The notes: a model not told the origin generated them from the sequence alone. Positions 8,597 through 17,406 are shown, counted from the stretch's first letter. The stretch is DNA of 64,000 nt from Chryseobacterium lathyri (GCF_003290185.1 NZ_QNFY01000001.1:372001-436000), one strand, 5' to 3'. A program made the numbers and translations.

Positions 8597-8979
8597 TTTT
8601 CAGCCTCTGACTTACTCATATTTTCCTGAACCAAGTCCCTGTGTTTGGTTCCCCATTTTTCCAAATCTTCCCAGATCGGGATCAGTTCTCTGGCAATATC
8701 CGTGAGCTCATAATCTACTCTTGGCGGAACTTCAGCATGTACTGTTCTTTTTACCAGCCCTTCTTTTTCCAGTTCCCGGAGTTGAAGTGTAAGCATTCTT
8801 TCGGTAATTCCACAGATCCGGTCGCGCACTTCACTAAAACGCAGTTTTCCGTCTTTTAACCTGTTTAAAATCAAAAGTTTCCACCTGCCTCCGATCTTGC
8901 AGACAGCATAAGACAAATCACACTCCTGTATGTACTTTTTATTGATGTTATTCGTTGAATTTTCCTTTATTTTTCCCAT
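8593..8979 (-). CDS. HxlR-family transcriptional regulator
   Basis: This 128-residue winged-helix protein has the family signature 'CDLSYAVCKIGGRWKLLIL' (about 20-38) and 'ITERMLTLQLRELEKEGLV' in the recognition region. The conserved N-terminal cysteine of HxlR/YodB proteins is present, which in relatives senses quinones, aldehydes or oxidants. It is divergent from the lipase-MFS pair at 9139 and convergent with the MFS gene at 7406, so either could be its target. Upstream, a TACATTTG element on the minus strand (9031-9024) could be its -7 box. Confidence 0.9.
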   Translation of the reverse strand: MGKIKENSTNNINKKYIQECDLSYAVCKIGGRWKLLILNRLKDGKLRFSEVRDRICGITERMLTLQLRELEKEGLVKRTVHAEVPPRVDYELTDIARELIPIWEDLEKWGTKHRDLVQENMSKSEAEN

Positions 8980-9138
8980 AGCTTACAAATTTGTTAGTAC
9001 CGTACAATTAGCTGTATACAGTGCAAATGTAAGGTTTGAAAATTAATTTTGCATTCAGAAACTGAAAATAAACAGCAGTTCCGGAACAAGAGCGCTCAAC
9101 GTTCCAAAAAATAGTATTCACATAAAAAAATAAGAATA

Positions 9139-10074
9139 ATGCAGTTAACAGAACCTATCAATCAGATTTTAAATCACTTAGAAAAAATACATTCATTCAA
9201 TGCCAAAAATCCATTAGAGGATACCCGAAAATACCTTGAAACCATGTCCCTTCAGCTTAGCAGAAAAAAAGAACCTGTTGCCATGATAGAAGAGCTGAAT
9301 ATTCCTCTGGCAAACCATCAGATTCCGGTCCGGATCTACCGTCCAAAAGGGAAAGATATCCAAAATTCATCAGCAATCATTTATATTCATGGAGGATGGT
9401 TTATTGCCGGCAGTTTTGAAACCCACGATGCTGTAGTTCGGAAACTGGCCAATAAAACCGGATCAGTGGTGATCTTTGTGGATTACCGCCTAGCTCCCGA
9501 ACATGCTTTTCCTGCAGGCTTAAACGATTGCATCGATTCTGTAAAATGGGTCGCAGACCATGCGGAATCTTTGGGAATTGATGCCAACCAGATCGGTATT
9601 ATCGGGGACAGTGCCGGAGGTGCACTTGCAACAGGTGTTTCTACTCAGATAGGAGAGCTGTTGAAATTTCAGGTACTGATTTATCCTGCTGCAGATCATC
9701 AGCTCAATACAAAATCATGGGAGACGTATGAAACAGGCCCTGTTCTTAATAAAGAAGGAGGTATCCAAGCCTGGAAATGGTACCATCCTGAAGGAGCAGA
9801 CCATCCAAATCCTTTGGCAATACCAATTTTGATCAAAGATTTTAAAAATACGCCACCTACATTAGTTCTTATTGCAGAACATGATGCTTTGAGAGATGAA
9901 GGAGAAGAGTTGTCACAGCATATGAAAGACGCAGGAATTCCTGTTCGTATCAGCTTTTATAAAGATATGGTTCATGGTTTCATGCATATGGGAGAGATCC
10001 TGAATGAGGTCCAAAAGGCTACTGATGAAATAGCAGAGTTTGCGCATCAACATCTTAAAACTGCAGGAAAATAA
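9139..10074 (+). CDS. Alpha/beta hydrolase, HSL-like GDXG lipase/esterase
   Basis: This 311-residue cytosolic protein has the HSL family oxyanion motif H84-G-G-W, the nucleophile elbow G156-D-S158-A-G-G, a probable acid in 'LVLIAEHDALRDEG', and the catalytic histidine in 'MVHGFMHM' near residue 285. Members hydrolyse short-chain esters and lactones. It is separated by only 2 nt from an MFS exporter gene, so the two form an operon, probably under the divergent HxlR regulator. A TAATTTTG -7-like element lies at 9044-9051. Detoxification of an esterified or xenobiotic compound is plausible. Confidence 0.9.
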   Translation: MQLTEPINQILNHLEKIHSFNAKNPLEDTRKYLETMSLQLSRKKEPVAMIEELNIPLANHQIPVRIYRPKGKDIQNSSAIIYIHGGWFIAGSFETHDAVVRKLANKTGSVVIFVDYRLAPEHAFPAGLNDCIDSVKWVADHAESLGIDANQIGIIGDSAGGALATGVSTQIGELLKFQVLIYPAADHQLNTKSWETYETGPVLNKEGGIQAWKWYHPEGADHPNPLAIPILIKDFKNTPPTLVLIAEHDALRDEGEELSQHMKDAGIPVRISFYKDMVHGFMHMGEILNEVQKATDEIAEFAHQHLKTAGK

Positions 10075-10076
10075 GC

Positions 10077-11249
10077 ATGAAAAAATATGCATATATCGGC
10101 TGCCTTGGATTCATTGCAGTTATTACCACTGAATTTGGGGTCATTGGAATTCTTCCGCAAATCGCGGAACATTATCAAATAGGTGTAGATAAAGCAGGCT
10201 GGCTGCTCAGTGCTTTTGCTTTGATCATTGCTTTAACGGGGCCTTTCATGACTTTACTCATGTCCGGGTTTGATCGCAGCAAAGTGATGCTTGCCGCAAT
10301 TTCTATCTTTTTGTTTACTGCTTTAGTTTCCTCACTGTCGCCACCGTTCTGGCTTCTGATGCTGGTGAGAGTGCTTCCGGCTTTTCTGCAACCTGTCTAT
10401 ATTGCCACAGCATTGTCTGTCGCTGTGTCCGGTGCTGATGAAAAGCAGGCTAACAAACTGATGGGGATTGTTTTTATAGGGGTTGCCCTGGCTATGGTGA
10501 CAACAGTTCCTTTTGCAACATGGCTGGCCAGTGTATGGATATGGGAATCTTCTTTCATTATCCAGAGTGCGGTCAGTATGATAGCTTTGGCTGTTATCTA
10601 TTTTTTACTTCCTCCAATGCCTGTCAAAAAGAAAAAATCTTACAAAAGTCAGCTTAAAATTTTGACACAGCCAACATTTCTCATCAGTACTGCTATGAAT
10701 TTTTTCATGATAACAGCCTGGTTTTCTACCTACAGCTATTTTGCAGATTATCTGAATAAAGTTAAAGGAATGGATGGACCGATGATCAGTTATATGCTTT
10801 TTCTGTTTGGAATCATTGGTGTTTTTTCCAATTGGATAGCAGGGAAAATGTTAAGCTGGAATGTATCAAAAACAACAGCTCTGTTTCTTTCCGGTACGGT
10901 CATCATGCCATTTTTACTGTATTTTTCCGGAGACAGTCTGCTCGCCAATATTATCAGTATAGCAATCTGGGGGTTCCTGTATTCTCCAAGTTTTCAAAAT
11001 GCTTCAACCTATATGATTTCTTCTGTACCGGGTTCTCTTGAATTTGCCAACAGCTTAGCTACTTCTTTTGGAAATCTGGGGGTAACACTGGGAACTACCT
11101 TGGGAGGCTGGATGATCGTGACTAAAGGGGCCGCTTACAATCCATGGATCGGTTTTGTATTTGGTATGCTGGCTTTTTTAATGATTATAGGGAGAAGTAT
11201 TCTGGAAAAAAGAACTGAAAAGAAAAAAACAATTATTCCCTGTCAATAA
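10077..11249 (+). CDS. MFS transporter, AraJ-like efflux permease
   Basis: This 390-residue protein has twelve hydrophobic helices. The start 'MKKYAYIGCLGFIAVITTEFGVIGILPQIAEHYQIGVDKAGWLLSAFAL' follows the DHA1 efflux pattern (F-x-x-V-x-T-E-F...G-x-L-P). It is co-transcribed with the hydrolase at 9139 (2-nt gap). Downstream lies the broken DsbA-family copy, so the operon may once have included that gene. Substrate unknown; chloramphenicol, sugar or drug efflux are known for relatives. Confidence 0.85.
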   Translation: MKKYAYIGCLGFIAVITTEFGVIGILPQIAEHYQIGVDKAGWLLSAFALIIALTGPFMTLLMSGFDRSKVMLAAISIFLFTALVSSLSPPFWLLMLVRVLPAFLQPVYIATALSVAVSGADEKQANKLMGIVFIGVALAMVTTVPFATWLASVWIWESSFIIQSAVSMIALAVIYFLLPPMPVKKKKSYKSQLKILTQPTFLISTAMNFFMITAWFSTYSYFADYLNKVKGMDGPMISYMLFLFGIIGVFSNWIAGKMLSWNVSKTTALFLSGTVIMPFLLYFSGDSLLANIISIAIWGFLYSPSFQNASTYMISSVPGSLEFANSLATSFGNLGVTLGTTLGGWMIVTKGAAYNPWIGFVFGMLAFLMIIGRSILEKRTEKKKTIIPCQ

Positions 11250-11440
11250 TGTAACAAATTTTGATGGGGCAATAATTAAAAAAGGAAAAATGAAAATAGA
11301 AGTATGGTCAGATGTATGTGTCCGTTCTGCTATATCGGAAAACATAATTTTGAACAGGTTCTTGAAAAGCTGCCGTTTAAAAACGAAATAGAAGTAGAGT
11401 GGAAGAGCTTTCAGCTAGATCTAACCTTAGATGCTGCCTC
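11250..11440 (+). pseudogene. Truncated, frameshifted 5' remnant of the DsbA-family gene intact at 17486
   Basis: Bases 11290-11440 match the first ~150 bases of the intact gene at 17486 almost base for base, including the CPFC active-site region, but one base is missing in the codon before that motif (GATGT-ATG versus GATATT-ATG), so the frame is broken. Similarity stops abruptly near 11440, just after 'agctagat..aacc.tagat.ctgc'. The upstream TGTAACAAATTTTG at 11250-11263 also resembles the operator before the intact gene. Two copies 6.2 kb apart flank the segment with the HTH cassette and surface proteins. Confidence 0.85.
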
Positions 11441-11479
11441 CACACTATATAATATTGATAACTGTTAAAAGCCTATTTG

Positions 11480-11806
11480 CTATACTAAAAACATTTTCTT
11501 CCATTTGGTAACAGAATTACGGCTTAACTTGAAATGGTTTGCCAGTTGGATATTATTAAGGTTGTACTTCTTCTGGTACTCCAATATTTTCAGAATATCA
11601 GACTTGCGGTAAGAACGGTGTTTTTGATTGAAATTTTCAGTTTGATTATCTGATGTCCCAAAGATGATCGTATTCAATTGAATAATATGCAAAAACGACA
11701 GACTTTCCATACTAAGCAATACTTCACATTCTTTTCGCTTGTGAGGAAATTTCTTGGTCAGTATATCGGAATAAATGTTTTTATAATTAGGCTGATTATT
11801 TTTCAT
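11480..11806 (-). CDS. Helix-turn-helix protein, second gene of two-gene HTH cassette (copy 1)
   Basis: This 108-residue protein has a variable N-terminal half (1-60) and a C-terminal transposase-like HTH ('SDILKILEYQKKYNLNNIQLANHFKLSRNSVTKWKKM', about 68-106). It is clearly related to the 106-residue protein at 62495: both open with 'MKN..x.YK.IY.D', have 'FNQKHR.Y' in the middle and end in the same HTH. It lies 30 nt downstream of its partner at 11837. There is no catalytic DDE domain, so it is not a complete transposase; a DNA-binding regulator is more likely. Function is not known to me. Confidence 0.75.
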   Translation of the reverse strand: MKNNQPNYKNIYSDILTKKFPHKRKECEVLLSMESLSFLHIIQLNTIIFGTSDNQTENFNQKHRSYRKSDILKILEYQKKYNLNNIQLANHFKLSRNSVTKWKKMFLV

Positions 11807-11836
11807 ATGTATAGATTTGATAAAGAGAGGAATAGC

Positions 11837-12259
11837 TTATTCTACCTTTTCTTTGTGTTTTATTAACCATTTGTAAAGTGTTGTTTTGGGAATCCCGTAT
11901 TCTTTTATTACCCCCATCCTGGTCATTTCTCCTGTGCTGATCTGTTCCAGTATAAAATCAATGATTTCTCTGGTGTAGATGCTTTTACGGAACTGAGGAA
12001 GCGTTGTTTTTCCGGTTTTCTGTTTGGCACTTGGCGGAGCATAAATAATAAGGTGTTGTGAATAAATACGAAAAAAATCATACTCTAACAGTTTGCTCCA
12101 CTTCAGTAAAGTCTCCGTATCAAGGCTTTCCTGCTGATACATTTGTTTAATCTCTTTTTCGGTACATTTAAAAAAATTACATATTCGCTGCAATTCTATC
12201 TTGCTTTCTGCAACGCCTTGTTCAATGATTTGTCCGATATGAATACTTTTGAAATTCAT
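11837..12259 (-). CDS. Helix-turn-helix protein, first gene of two-gene HTH cassette (copy 1)
   Basis: This 140-residue protein has an N-terminal XRE-like helical part (about 5-70: 'RICNFFKCTEKEIKQMYQQE', 'LLKWSKLLEYDFFRIYSQHL') and a C-terminal transposase-type HTH (about 92-138: 'YTREIIDFILEQISTGEMTRMGVIKEYGIPKTTLYKWL'). Its counterpart at 62053 shares about half of its residues by eye and the same block order. Both copies sit next to a secreted protein with a DGAKxN N-terminal motif. No recombinase catalytic residues are visible. A regulator of the neighbouring surface gene is my inference. Confidence 0.75.
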   Translation of the reverse strand: MNFKSIHIGQIIEQGVAESKIELQRICNFFKCTEKEIKQMYQQESLDTETLLKWSKLLEYDFFRIYSQHLIIYAPPSAKQKTGKTTLPQFRKSIYTREIIDFILEQISTGEMTRMGVIKEYGIPKTTLYKWLIKHKEKVE

Positions 12260-12410
12260 TTTTATGTTTTTTTTAACTGATAGATTTGACTATCCTTTCT
12301 CATAATAAAGCCGGCAGCAAAAGAAATACTGCAAAAGATTACTACATAAAAACTTATATTAAAAAGCTGGCCGGCTAAGTTTGATTTTATTTTTGGTTTT
12401 TTCCTATGAT

Positions 12411-12475
12411 AAAAAGAAGCTCCCATTAATTCTTCCCATCATTTGTGTCTTTATGTTCAGAAAAACGGGAGCTTC
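12411..12475 (-). terminator. Terminator of the surface-protein gene
   Basis: GAAGCTCCC (12416-12424) and GGGAGCTTC (12467-12475) form a 9-bp stem with a long 42-nt loop. On the minus strand it is followed by TTTTT and lies just after the stop codon of the gene at 12491. It separates that gene from the HTH cassette. Confidence 0.65.
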
Positions 12476-12490
12476 AGTTTAATTAATCAT

Positions 12491-13753
12491 TTAAGCCGAC
12501 ATTCTTTGTGCTGTCATAAAGACACGTCGGATGTTATTGTTAGGATCGGTATCATTCAGGTTATCTACAGAAACATAAACTGTTATTCTGTACCAAATTC
12601 CATCTACAAGTAAATCCACTGTTTCTATCTCCTGAGAATTATCACTAGAGTTGGTAGCTATTACAGGAATTGAGCTGCTGTTCATATTGTCTCCCCAGTT
12701 AAGATAAATTCCGTTATCGGTTTCCAGATAACCTCCCGGAGCGACTAGGACATTAGCACGACGATAATTAGTTTCATTTGATAATGCTGCATACCACATT
12801 TTAACGTTAGAAGTAGAGATATTTACCAAACGGGGATTGTAGGTAACTGCCCCGGAACCTTGATTAGAACTTGCATTAAAATTAATATCCAATCTTACCT
12901 TTTGTCCCAGAATAGCATCATAAGTACCCCCAATATATGTACTCAATAGTCCAATATATGTCGCTGGTAATGTAAAGGTGAAGAACTGATATTCGCCAGG
13001 AGCAAGTACTTTTCCAAGGCCAACTGTTGCACTACAGCTCTGTCCTCCGATTGAAAGTGGAAATGTTGTTGTATTCGGGCTGGATACCGTTGGTGTCCCG
13101 GAAATAGTATAGTTTAAAGTACCGGATCCCTGTGCAAAATTACCCTGCGGAAGTGTTGCTGTAAGCCCGTTTACAGGTCCTATAGTTTGTGCAGCATATA
13201 TTCCTGCATTTCCTCCTGTATAGGGAACCGACATTGTACCACTATAAGGGATACCTGCAGTATAGGAGATCGGAAACAGAGAAGCACTTGCACAGTTCAG
13301 ACCACCTATTGTACCCGGTTGTAATGAGCGTCCGTCCAAAGGTCTCCATTGGGTTCCGTCCCAATATACATATCCTTGAAAGGCAAGGGCAGCTGTTCCT
13401 AAGTTGTACACCAATAAGCCAACTGCAGGACTGGGAATTGTAGCCGCGTCGTTATGGGCTGTTAAAGCTACTCTCGGACCTAAAAATCCTTTTTGACTTC
13501 CCGATGCAAGCTGGCTTACATTAAGCTCCAGAATAGCAGATGCGTCGGGAGCTGCTCCAATACCTGTAGATCCTGATGCAGTTACAATAAAGTCATCTTT
13601 TAATTGTGCCGCAGTTGGAGTTCCTGTGGCCGCATTATTTTTGGCACCATCTATATTGAAAATACCTTGTGGGTTTTGTGTGTTGATCCCGACCTGAGAC
13701 CAGGCTAAGGAAGATGTTGTCAAGGCTATTGCTAAGTATATATTTTTTTTCAT
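12491..13753 (-). CDS. Secreted surface protein with DGAKxN N-terminal domain
   Basis: This 420-residue protein has a signal peptide (1-19, cleavage near 'AWS-QVGINT') and the Bacteroidota surface-protein start 'QVGINTQNPQGIFNIDGAKN'. Residues ~40-110 resemble the first part of the protein at 63072 ('TPxxxQxxxDxIxTxxGxxGxG'). The middle (about 165-250) is an Ig-like repeat with 'SGTP' and a cysteine-containing 'GGQSCSATVG' strand, also found in the protein at 15888. No T9SS C-terminal sorting motif is evident. Probably an exported adhesin-like or extracellular structural protein. Confidence 0.75.
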   Translation of the reverse strand: MKKNIYLAIALTTSSLAWSQVGINTQNPQGIFNIDGAKNNAATGTPTAAQLKDDFIVTASGSTGIGAAPDASAILELNVSQLASGSQKGFLGPRVALTAHNDAATIPSPAVGLLVYNLGTAALAFQGYVYWDGTQWRPLDGRSLQPGTIGGLNCASASLFPISYTAGIPYSGTMSVPYTGGNAGIYAAQTIGPVNGLTATLPQGNFAQGSGTLNYTISGTPTVSSPNTTTFPLSIGGQSCSATVGLGKVLAPGEYQFFTFTLPATYIGLLSTYIGGTYDAILGQKVRLDINFNASSNQGSGAVTYNPRLVNISTSNVKMWYAALSNETNYRRANVLVAPGGYLETDNGIYLNWGDNMNSSSIPVIATNSSDNSQEIETVDLLVDGIWYRITVYVSVDNLNDTDPNNNIRRVFMTAQRMSA

Positions 13754-13777
13754 TGTTGTTTAATTTAGAATCGGTTG

Positions 13778-13837
13778 AATAACAGGGTCTATATTCTGTT
13801 ATTATTTATTTTATGTTTTTGTAACAGATTTCGATGG
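13778..13837. promoter_or_regulatory. Leader dyad and TGTAACA motif before the surface gene
   Basis: AATAACAG (13778-13785) and CTGTTATT (13796-13803) form an 8-10-8 inverted repeat 25 nt upstream of the leftward start codon. Just beyond, TGTAACAGATTTCGATGG (13820-13837) matches 16 of 18 bases of the sequence at 11250-11267 before the DsbA-gene remnant. These look like regulator sites; no regulator is identified. Confidence 0.4.
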
Positions 13838-13890
13838 TTAATGACATCTGGTTACAGTTGAGGGATATTCTTACTTGTTTGCTTATAGCT

Positions 13891-14532
13891 TTAAAAAGGG
13901 GGAGGCCGGATACTGAAGACTTTTATATGGGAATGGGATACCGTATTATTATTACGCTCCCATGATACATCTTTTGGGAAAACAAAAGAGGTAAGGCTGA
14001 AACAGTTCTCGTTAATCAGCTGTTTATGATAATCGTTGTATGTGGAAGGGATAAAACATCTGCTATCCGTAGCTAAAATGAAATATTTTCTTTTGCTATC
14101 TGTTGTAAAATAAATGTTTATAGGTTTAGCAACCTTGCTTTTCTTTACTTCAGTTGGTTCCTTATATGTTTTTTTAGCTAGGGATTTTGCAGATGGAATA
14201 TTCCTTTTCTTTTCCCCGTCAATAAAAATATTGTGTCCATTATATAGTATGGTTCCTTCTGAAATAAAAAGAATCTTGTCTGTTTTTATTTCTTTGGCTT
14301 TATTGGGAAAAGAGGATGGAGCCTTTGTAATGCTATGCATTTGATCTTCATTGAAGACATAAGCTCCTTCAGATACAAAAATTACAGTGGATTTATTTTT
14401 TTTATTACTTTTGCCAGATTCGATTTTTTTTTGATCAAATAAAGGACGCATAGCATAAGCATACAAAGTTCCCAATGTGAGAACATATATTAATAAAAAG
14501 CTTTTTGCTATGGTCACAATATTTTTCATCAT
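13891..14532 (-). CDS. Unknown single-TM protein with an internal repeat
   Basis: I do not recognise this 213-residue protein. It has an N-terminal hydrophobic segment (about 8-28) that could be a signal anchor, a lysine-rich linker, and two related strands, 'STVIFVSEGAYVFNED' (about 48) and 'DKILFISEGTILYNGH' (about 85), with a third weaker one, 'INIYFTTDSKRKYF'. This 'v/iFvSEGx.vyN' repeat recalls small beta-repeat exported proteins of Chryseobacterium. The C-terminus is proline-rich ('FSIRPPPF'). It lies between a surface-protein gene and a divergent membrane AraC regulator, so it may belong to the same surface module. Confidence 0.55.
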   Translation of the reverse strand: MMKNIVTIAKSFLLIYVLTLGTLYAYAMRPLFDQKKIESGKSNKKNKSTVIFVSEGAYVFNEDQMHSITKAPSSFPNKAKEIKTDKILFISEGTILYNGHNIFIDGEKKRNIPSAKSLAKKTYKEPTEVKKSKVAKPINIYFTTDSKRKYFILATDSRCFIPSTYNDYHKQLINENCFSLTSFVFPKDVSWERNNNTVSHSHIKVFSIRPPPF

Positions 14533-14736
14533 TTGTATTTCGCAGCAAAATTATATGCATAAGTGGAGATTGAAAAACAAAAGAGGTCAAAGCATCAATG
14601 AAAAATCACTTTTTAATTAAAGATGAATAAGTTTCGTTATCAGTAATAGTAAACAAATTAAAATATTGATAAACAACATGTTGCATAAAGTAAAGATCAC
14701 TTTTCATTGGTTATTTCAGTAAATAATACAAAAAAA

Positions 14737-15711
14737 ATGGATAATACAAGACTAAGAGAACAGGAGATCTTAAGACTAAAAGAAGAACTTTCAATAAGAT
14801 ATAATTATCTGATGGGAGCTATTTTATTATTATTTACATTAATATATCTTTTCATCGTAAAAGAAAAGTTGTTCGGATATTATTGTTTGGTTGGGGCTAT
14901 TGCTTTGCTAAGCCATGTATATTTATTAAATACTTTTTTTCCAACACTTTCTTTAGAAAAAAGAGTGCGGGGCTATCTTATTATTGCGCCCATTTATACT
15001 TACTTTATCATACTTTATTTCTGGAAATGTTCCATTTTTCAATTTTGCTGGCTGGTTCCTGTGCCACTTGGGGCCTATGTTTTCCTTGGTAAAAAAGAAG
15101 GTTCATCTTTTTCAGTTTATACCTTGTTTATTGCAGTTGTAGCTATCTTTACTGGTGATATTGCTCCGCTTCACACTAGAATAAATTCTTATGAAAATGT
15201 TTTTCGGTATAATGACCTACTTTCATTCGGGTTTAATATTGTAATTGTTTATTTGCTCATTTATTATAAGGATAAAATAAGGGAGCAGGAACTTCTTTCC
15301 ATTATAGAAAAAAAGAAACGAATTACGCTTCCTATTACACTGGATGAAAAAGAAATATCCGGTGCAAAGTCATTATTTGAAAAAATAGAAAATGAAATCA
15401 TCACAAACAAGCATTTCACCAATCCGGAGTTTAATATTTCGATGTTATCTACCATTCTGAAAATCAGCAATAACTATATTTCAAAATCAATAAGGATACA
15501 GGGATATTCTAATTTTAATACCTATGTCAACTCTCACAGGATTGGTTATGTAAAAGAATTAATTGCAAAAAGCGACCTGGAAAAAGTAACCCTGATGTAT
15601 ATCTATACCGAAGCAGGATTTATTAACCAATCTACCTTTAATAAAACGTTCAAACAATTTGTAGGAATGACTCCAAGCGAGTATATTCAAAAGGAAAGTA
15701 GTAAAACTTAG
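14737..15711 (+). CDS. Membrane-anchored AraC-family regulator
   Basis: This ~324-residue protein has about six transmembrane helices in residues ~20-190 and a cytosolic C-terminal AraC double HTH (about 220-320, ending 'STFNKTFKQFVGMTPSEYIQ'). Transmembrane AraC proteins of Bacteroidota are thought to read signals at or in the membrane and act directly on DNA. A TTG at 14707 would add ten residues; the ATG at 14737 is preferred. It is flanked on both sides by exported proteins read leftward (13891, 15888), which are obvious candidate targets. Confidence 0.8.
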   Translation: MDNTRLREQEILRLKEELSIRYNYLMGAILLLFTLIYLFIVKEKLFGYYCLVGAIALLSHVYLLNTFFPTLSLEKRVRGYLIIAPIYTYFIILYFWKCSIFQFCWLVPVPLGAYVFLGKKEGSSFSVYTLFIAVVAIFTGDIAPLHTRINSYENVFRYNDLLSFGFNIVIVYLLIYYKDKIREQELLSIIEKKKRITLPITLDEKEISGAKSLFEKIENEIITNKHFTNPEFNISMLSTILKISNNYISKSIRIQGYSNFNTYVNSHRIGYVKELIAKSDLEKVTLMYIYTEAGFINQSTFNKTFKQFVGMTPSEYIQKESSKT

Positions 15712-15758
15712 TACCAAATAGGATTTGGCACTAAGTTAAAGTTATACCATATAAAGAA

Positions 15759-15854
15759 AGAGGCTGTTTCAAAAGGTAATAATGCTCTGAGAATCTCCTA
15801 AATGGCAAAGTTGTCATAGGGAGGGCTGAGAGAGTTACTTTTGAGACAGTCTCT
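15759..15854. repeat. 96-bp near-complete hairpin with IS-like ends (MITE-like)
   Basis: The outer arms GAGGCTGTTTCAAAAG (left, from 15760) and CTTTTGAGACAGTCTC (right, ending 15853) are inverted repeats resembling insertion-sequence terminal repeats of the 'GAGACTGTCTCAAAAG' type. Inner parts also pair (CTCTGAGAATCTCC with GGGAGGGCTGAGAG, and ATGGCAA with TTGTCAT), so nearly all 96 bases fold into one hairpin. It has no ORF. It sits between convergent genes and could also act as a two-way terminator. Confidence 0.65.
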
Positions 15855-15887
15855 TCTTACATCTTTAATTGTTTTTAGAATCGCATC

Positions 15888-17087
15888 TTATGGAGCTGTA
15901 ATCTGATCTATTTTTATAAATACTTTCATTGTTAACGGGTTAGTGCTCGTCTGTCCTCCAATTGCTCCTGCCATCATAGTTGCTGTATAGGCTACTTTTG
16001 TTGTAGTAGATGTATCTATCCAGGTATAATATCTATATTCAGGTCCATTATTAGACCCTTGATAAATACCTGGGTCCCCCCAATATACTCTTGAAGCGGT
16101 TGTGCTGGTGCTCCAAGTATTTCCTGTATTAAGATCCCCTCCAAATAAATTGGGAACAGCTGTTAAAGTATTCCCCGCCTGGCCGATGTATCCTCCGTAT
16201 TCAGTTGAGTTGTTCCACATCAAAACTTTATTGGCACCAGAATTATTCCTTATCTGCACATCTGACAATTGTACCTGTGTTGTGTTATTGGTAGCAGTAG
16301 CTGATGCCGTTTGATTAGAATGCCATAAAAATACCCTAAAAGTATATAAGCCATCAGGCGTTGTCGCTTCAACAGAAAAGCCTTTAGTTCCATTTGAATC
16401 GGTCACAAATTTCAGATAATCCATTACTGCAAGGCTTTTAATATCGGCAGTTACTTGTTTGCCAACATTTATACTGCTGCAACCGGTAAATCCCGGATTC
16501 AACGTGATAAATGGCGTTAAATCAAATGTAATCCCCGTAGGAGAGTTTTGAGATGCAATAGGGGTCCCTGAAACACTAAATGATAAGGAACCTGAACCGG
16601 ATTCAGTTTTACCATCTGAAATAGTTGCAGTTACAGCAGCATTACCTACGGATGTAAGTGTTGTCCCGACAAATTTACCGCCATTAGCAATAGTATATGG
16701 AATCTTAATAATTGTTCCTGCAATGAGAGGCGTACCACCTGTTATAATCTGCTGAGGGTCTAATATGGCTCCATTACAATTTAATGTGGCTATGGCATTA
16801 ACTGCAGAAGAATTGTCCACAGCTCGCCATTCTGTACCATTCCAAAAATAAAAGCCCTTAGGTAGGGCCGTTCCGGTATTATAGACAAATAAGCTAACTG
16901 CATTGGCAGCAGTGCCTAGCTGAACCGTTGTTGTTGTTAAATTTACTCTAGGAACAAGTATTCCTTTGGTAGTGGATATAACATCCAACACCGAAGAAGG
17001 ATCTGGCACCGTCGTATTAATACCTACTTGAGCACTTACTGTCAAACAGGTAAAAACAAAAAATAATGTTTGTAAATGTTTTTTCAT
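15888..17087 (-). CDS. Secreted surface protein, GINT-type
   Basis: This 399-residue protein has a signal peptide (about 1-19) and mature start 'QVGINTTVPDPSSVLDVISTTKGILVPRV', the common N-terminal module of flavobacterial surface and phage-tail-like proteins. A middle Ig-like region (about 130-200, 'GSGSLSFSVSGTP') parallels the protein at 12491, and the C-terminal ~180 residues are rich in Thr, Ser and Asn, beta-strand-like. No T9SS sorting tail is seen. The gene is read toward the 96-bp hairpin element, which could end its transcript. Probably a cell-surface or secreted protein of unknown ligand. Confidence 0.7.
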   Translation of the reverse strand: MKKHLQTLFFVFTCLTVSAQVGINTTVPDPSSVLDVISTTKGILVPRVNLTTTTVQLGTAANAVSLFVYNTGTALPKGFYFWNGTEWRAVDNSSAVNAIATLNCNGAILDPQQIITGGTPLIAGTIIKIPYTIANGGKFVGTTLTSVGNAAVTATISDGKTESGSGSLSFSVSGTPIASQNSPTGITFDLTPFITLNPGFTGCSSINVGKQVTADIKSLAVMDYLKFVTDSNGTKGFSVEATTPDGLYTFRVFLWHSNQTASATATNNTTQVQLSDVQIRNNSGANKVLMWNNSTEYGGYIGQAGNTLTAVPNLFGGDLNTGNTWSTSTTASRVYWGDPGIYQGSNNGPEYRYYTWIDTSTTTKVAYTATMMAGAIGGQTSTNPLTMKVFIKIDQITAP

Positions 17088-17406
17088 GTTTTGTCTGGTT
17101 AAAGTTAATATTATATAAATTTCAATACGATTAATTTTGTATTGTCAAAAATTTAATTTAATAAAGTAAATATAATATATTTTTTCTTAATAAATATAAA
17201 TTTTTGAATAATTTAAAAGAATAACATATTGTATGCAATAGATTATGTTATAAGCAAAAAGACTTTTGGGAGAGTCATACTTGATACAGCGAGGAGTCAA
17301 ATAAAGTTAATATATTCTATAAAATTGTATTTTCGGTATTCTGGGACTACCATTTCTCAGAAGCATTATTGAGAAAAAAATAGAAAAACAGAAGAGCACA
17401 ATATAC

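Noticed and set aside
11480..12259. Insertion sequence with transposase
   Set aside because: Only HTH domains are present, without DDE or other catalytic motifs, terminal repeats or target duplications around the pair.
15888..17087. Type IX secretion C-terminal sorting signal in the surface proteins
   Set aside because: The C-terminal ends of the proteins at 12491, 15888 and 63072 do not show the usual glycine-rich strand with basic end; export beyond the signal peptide is left open.
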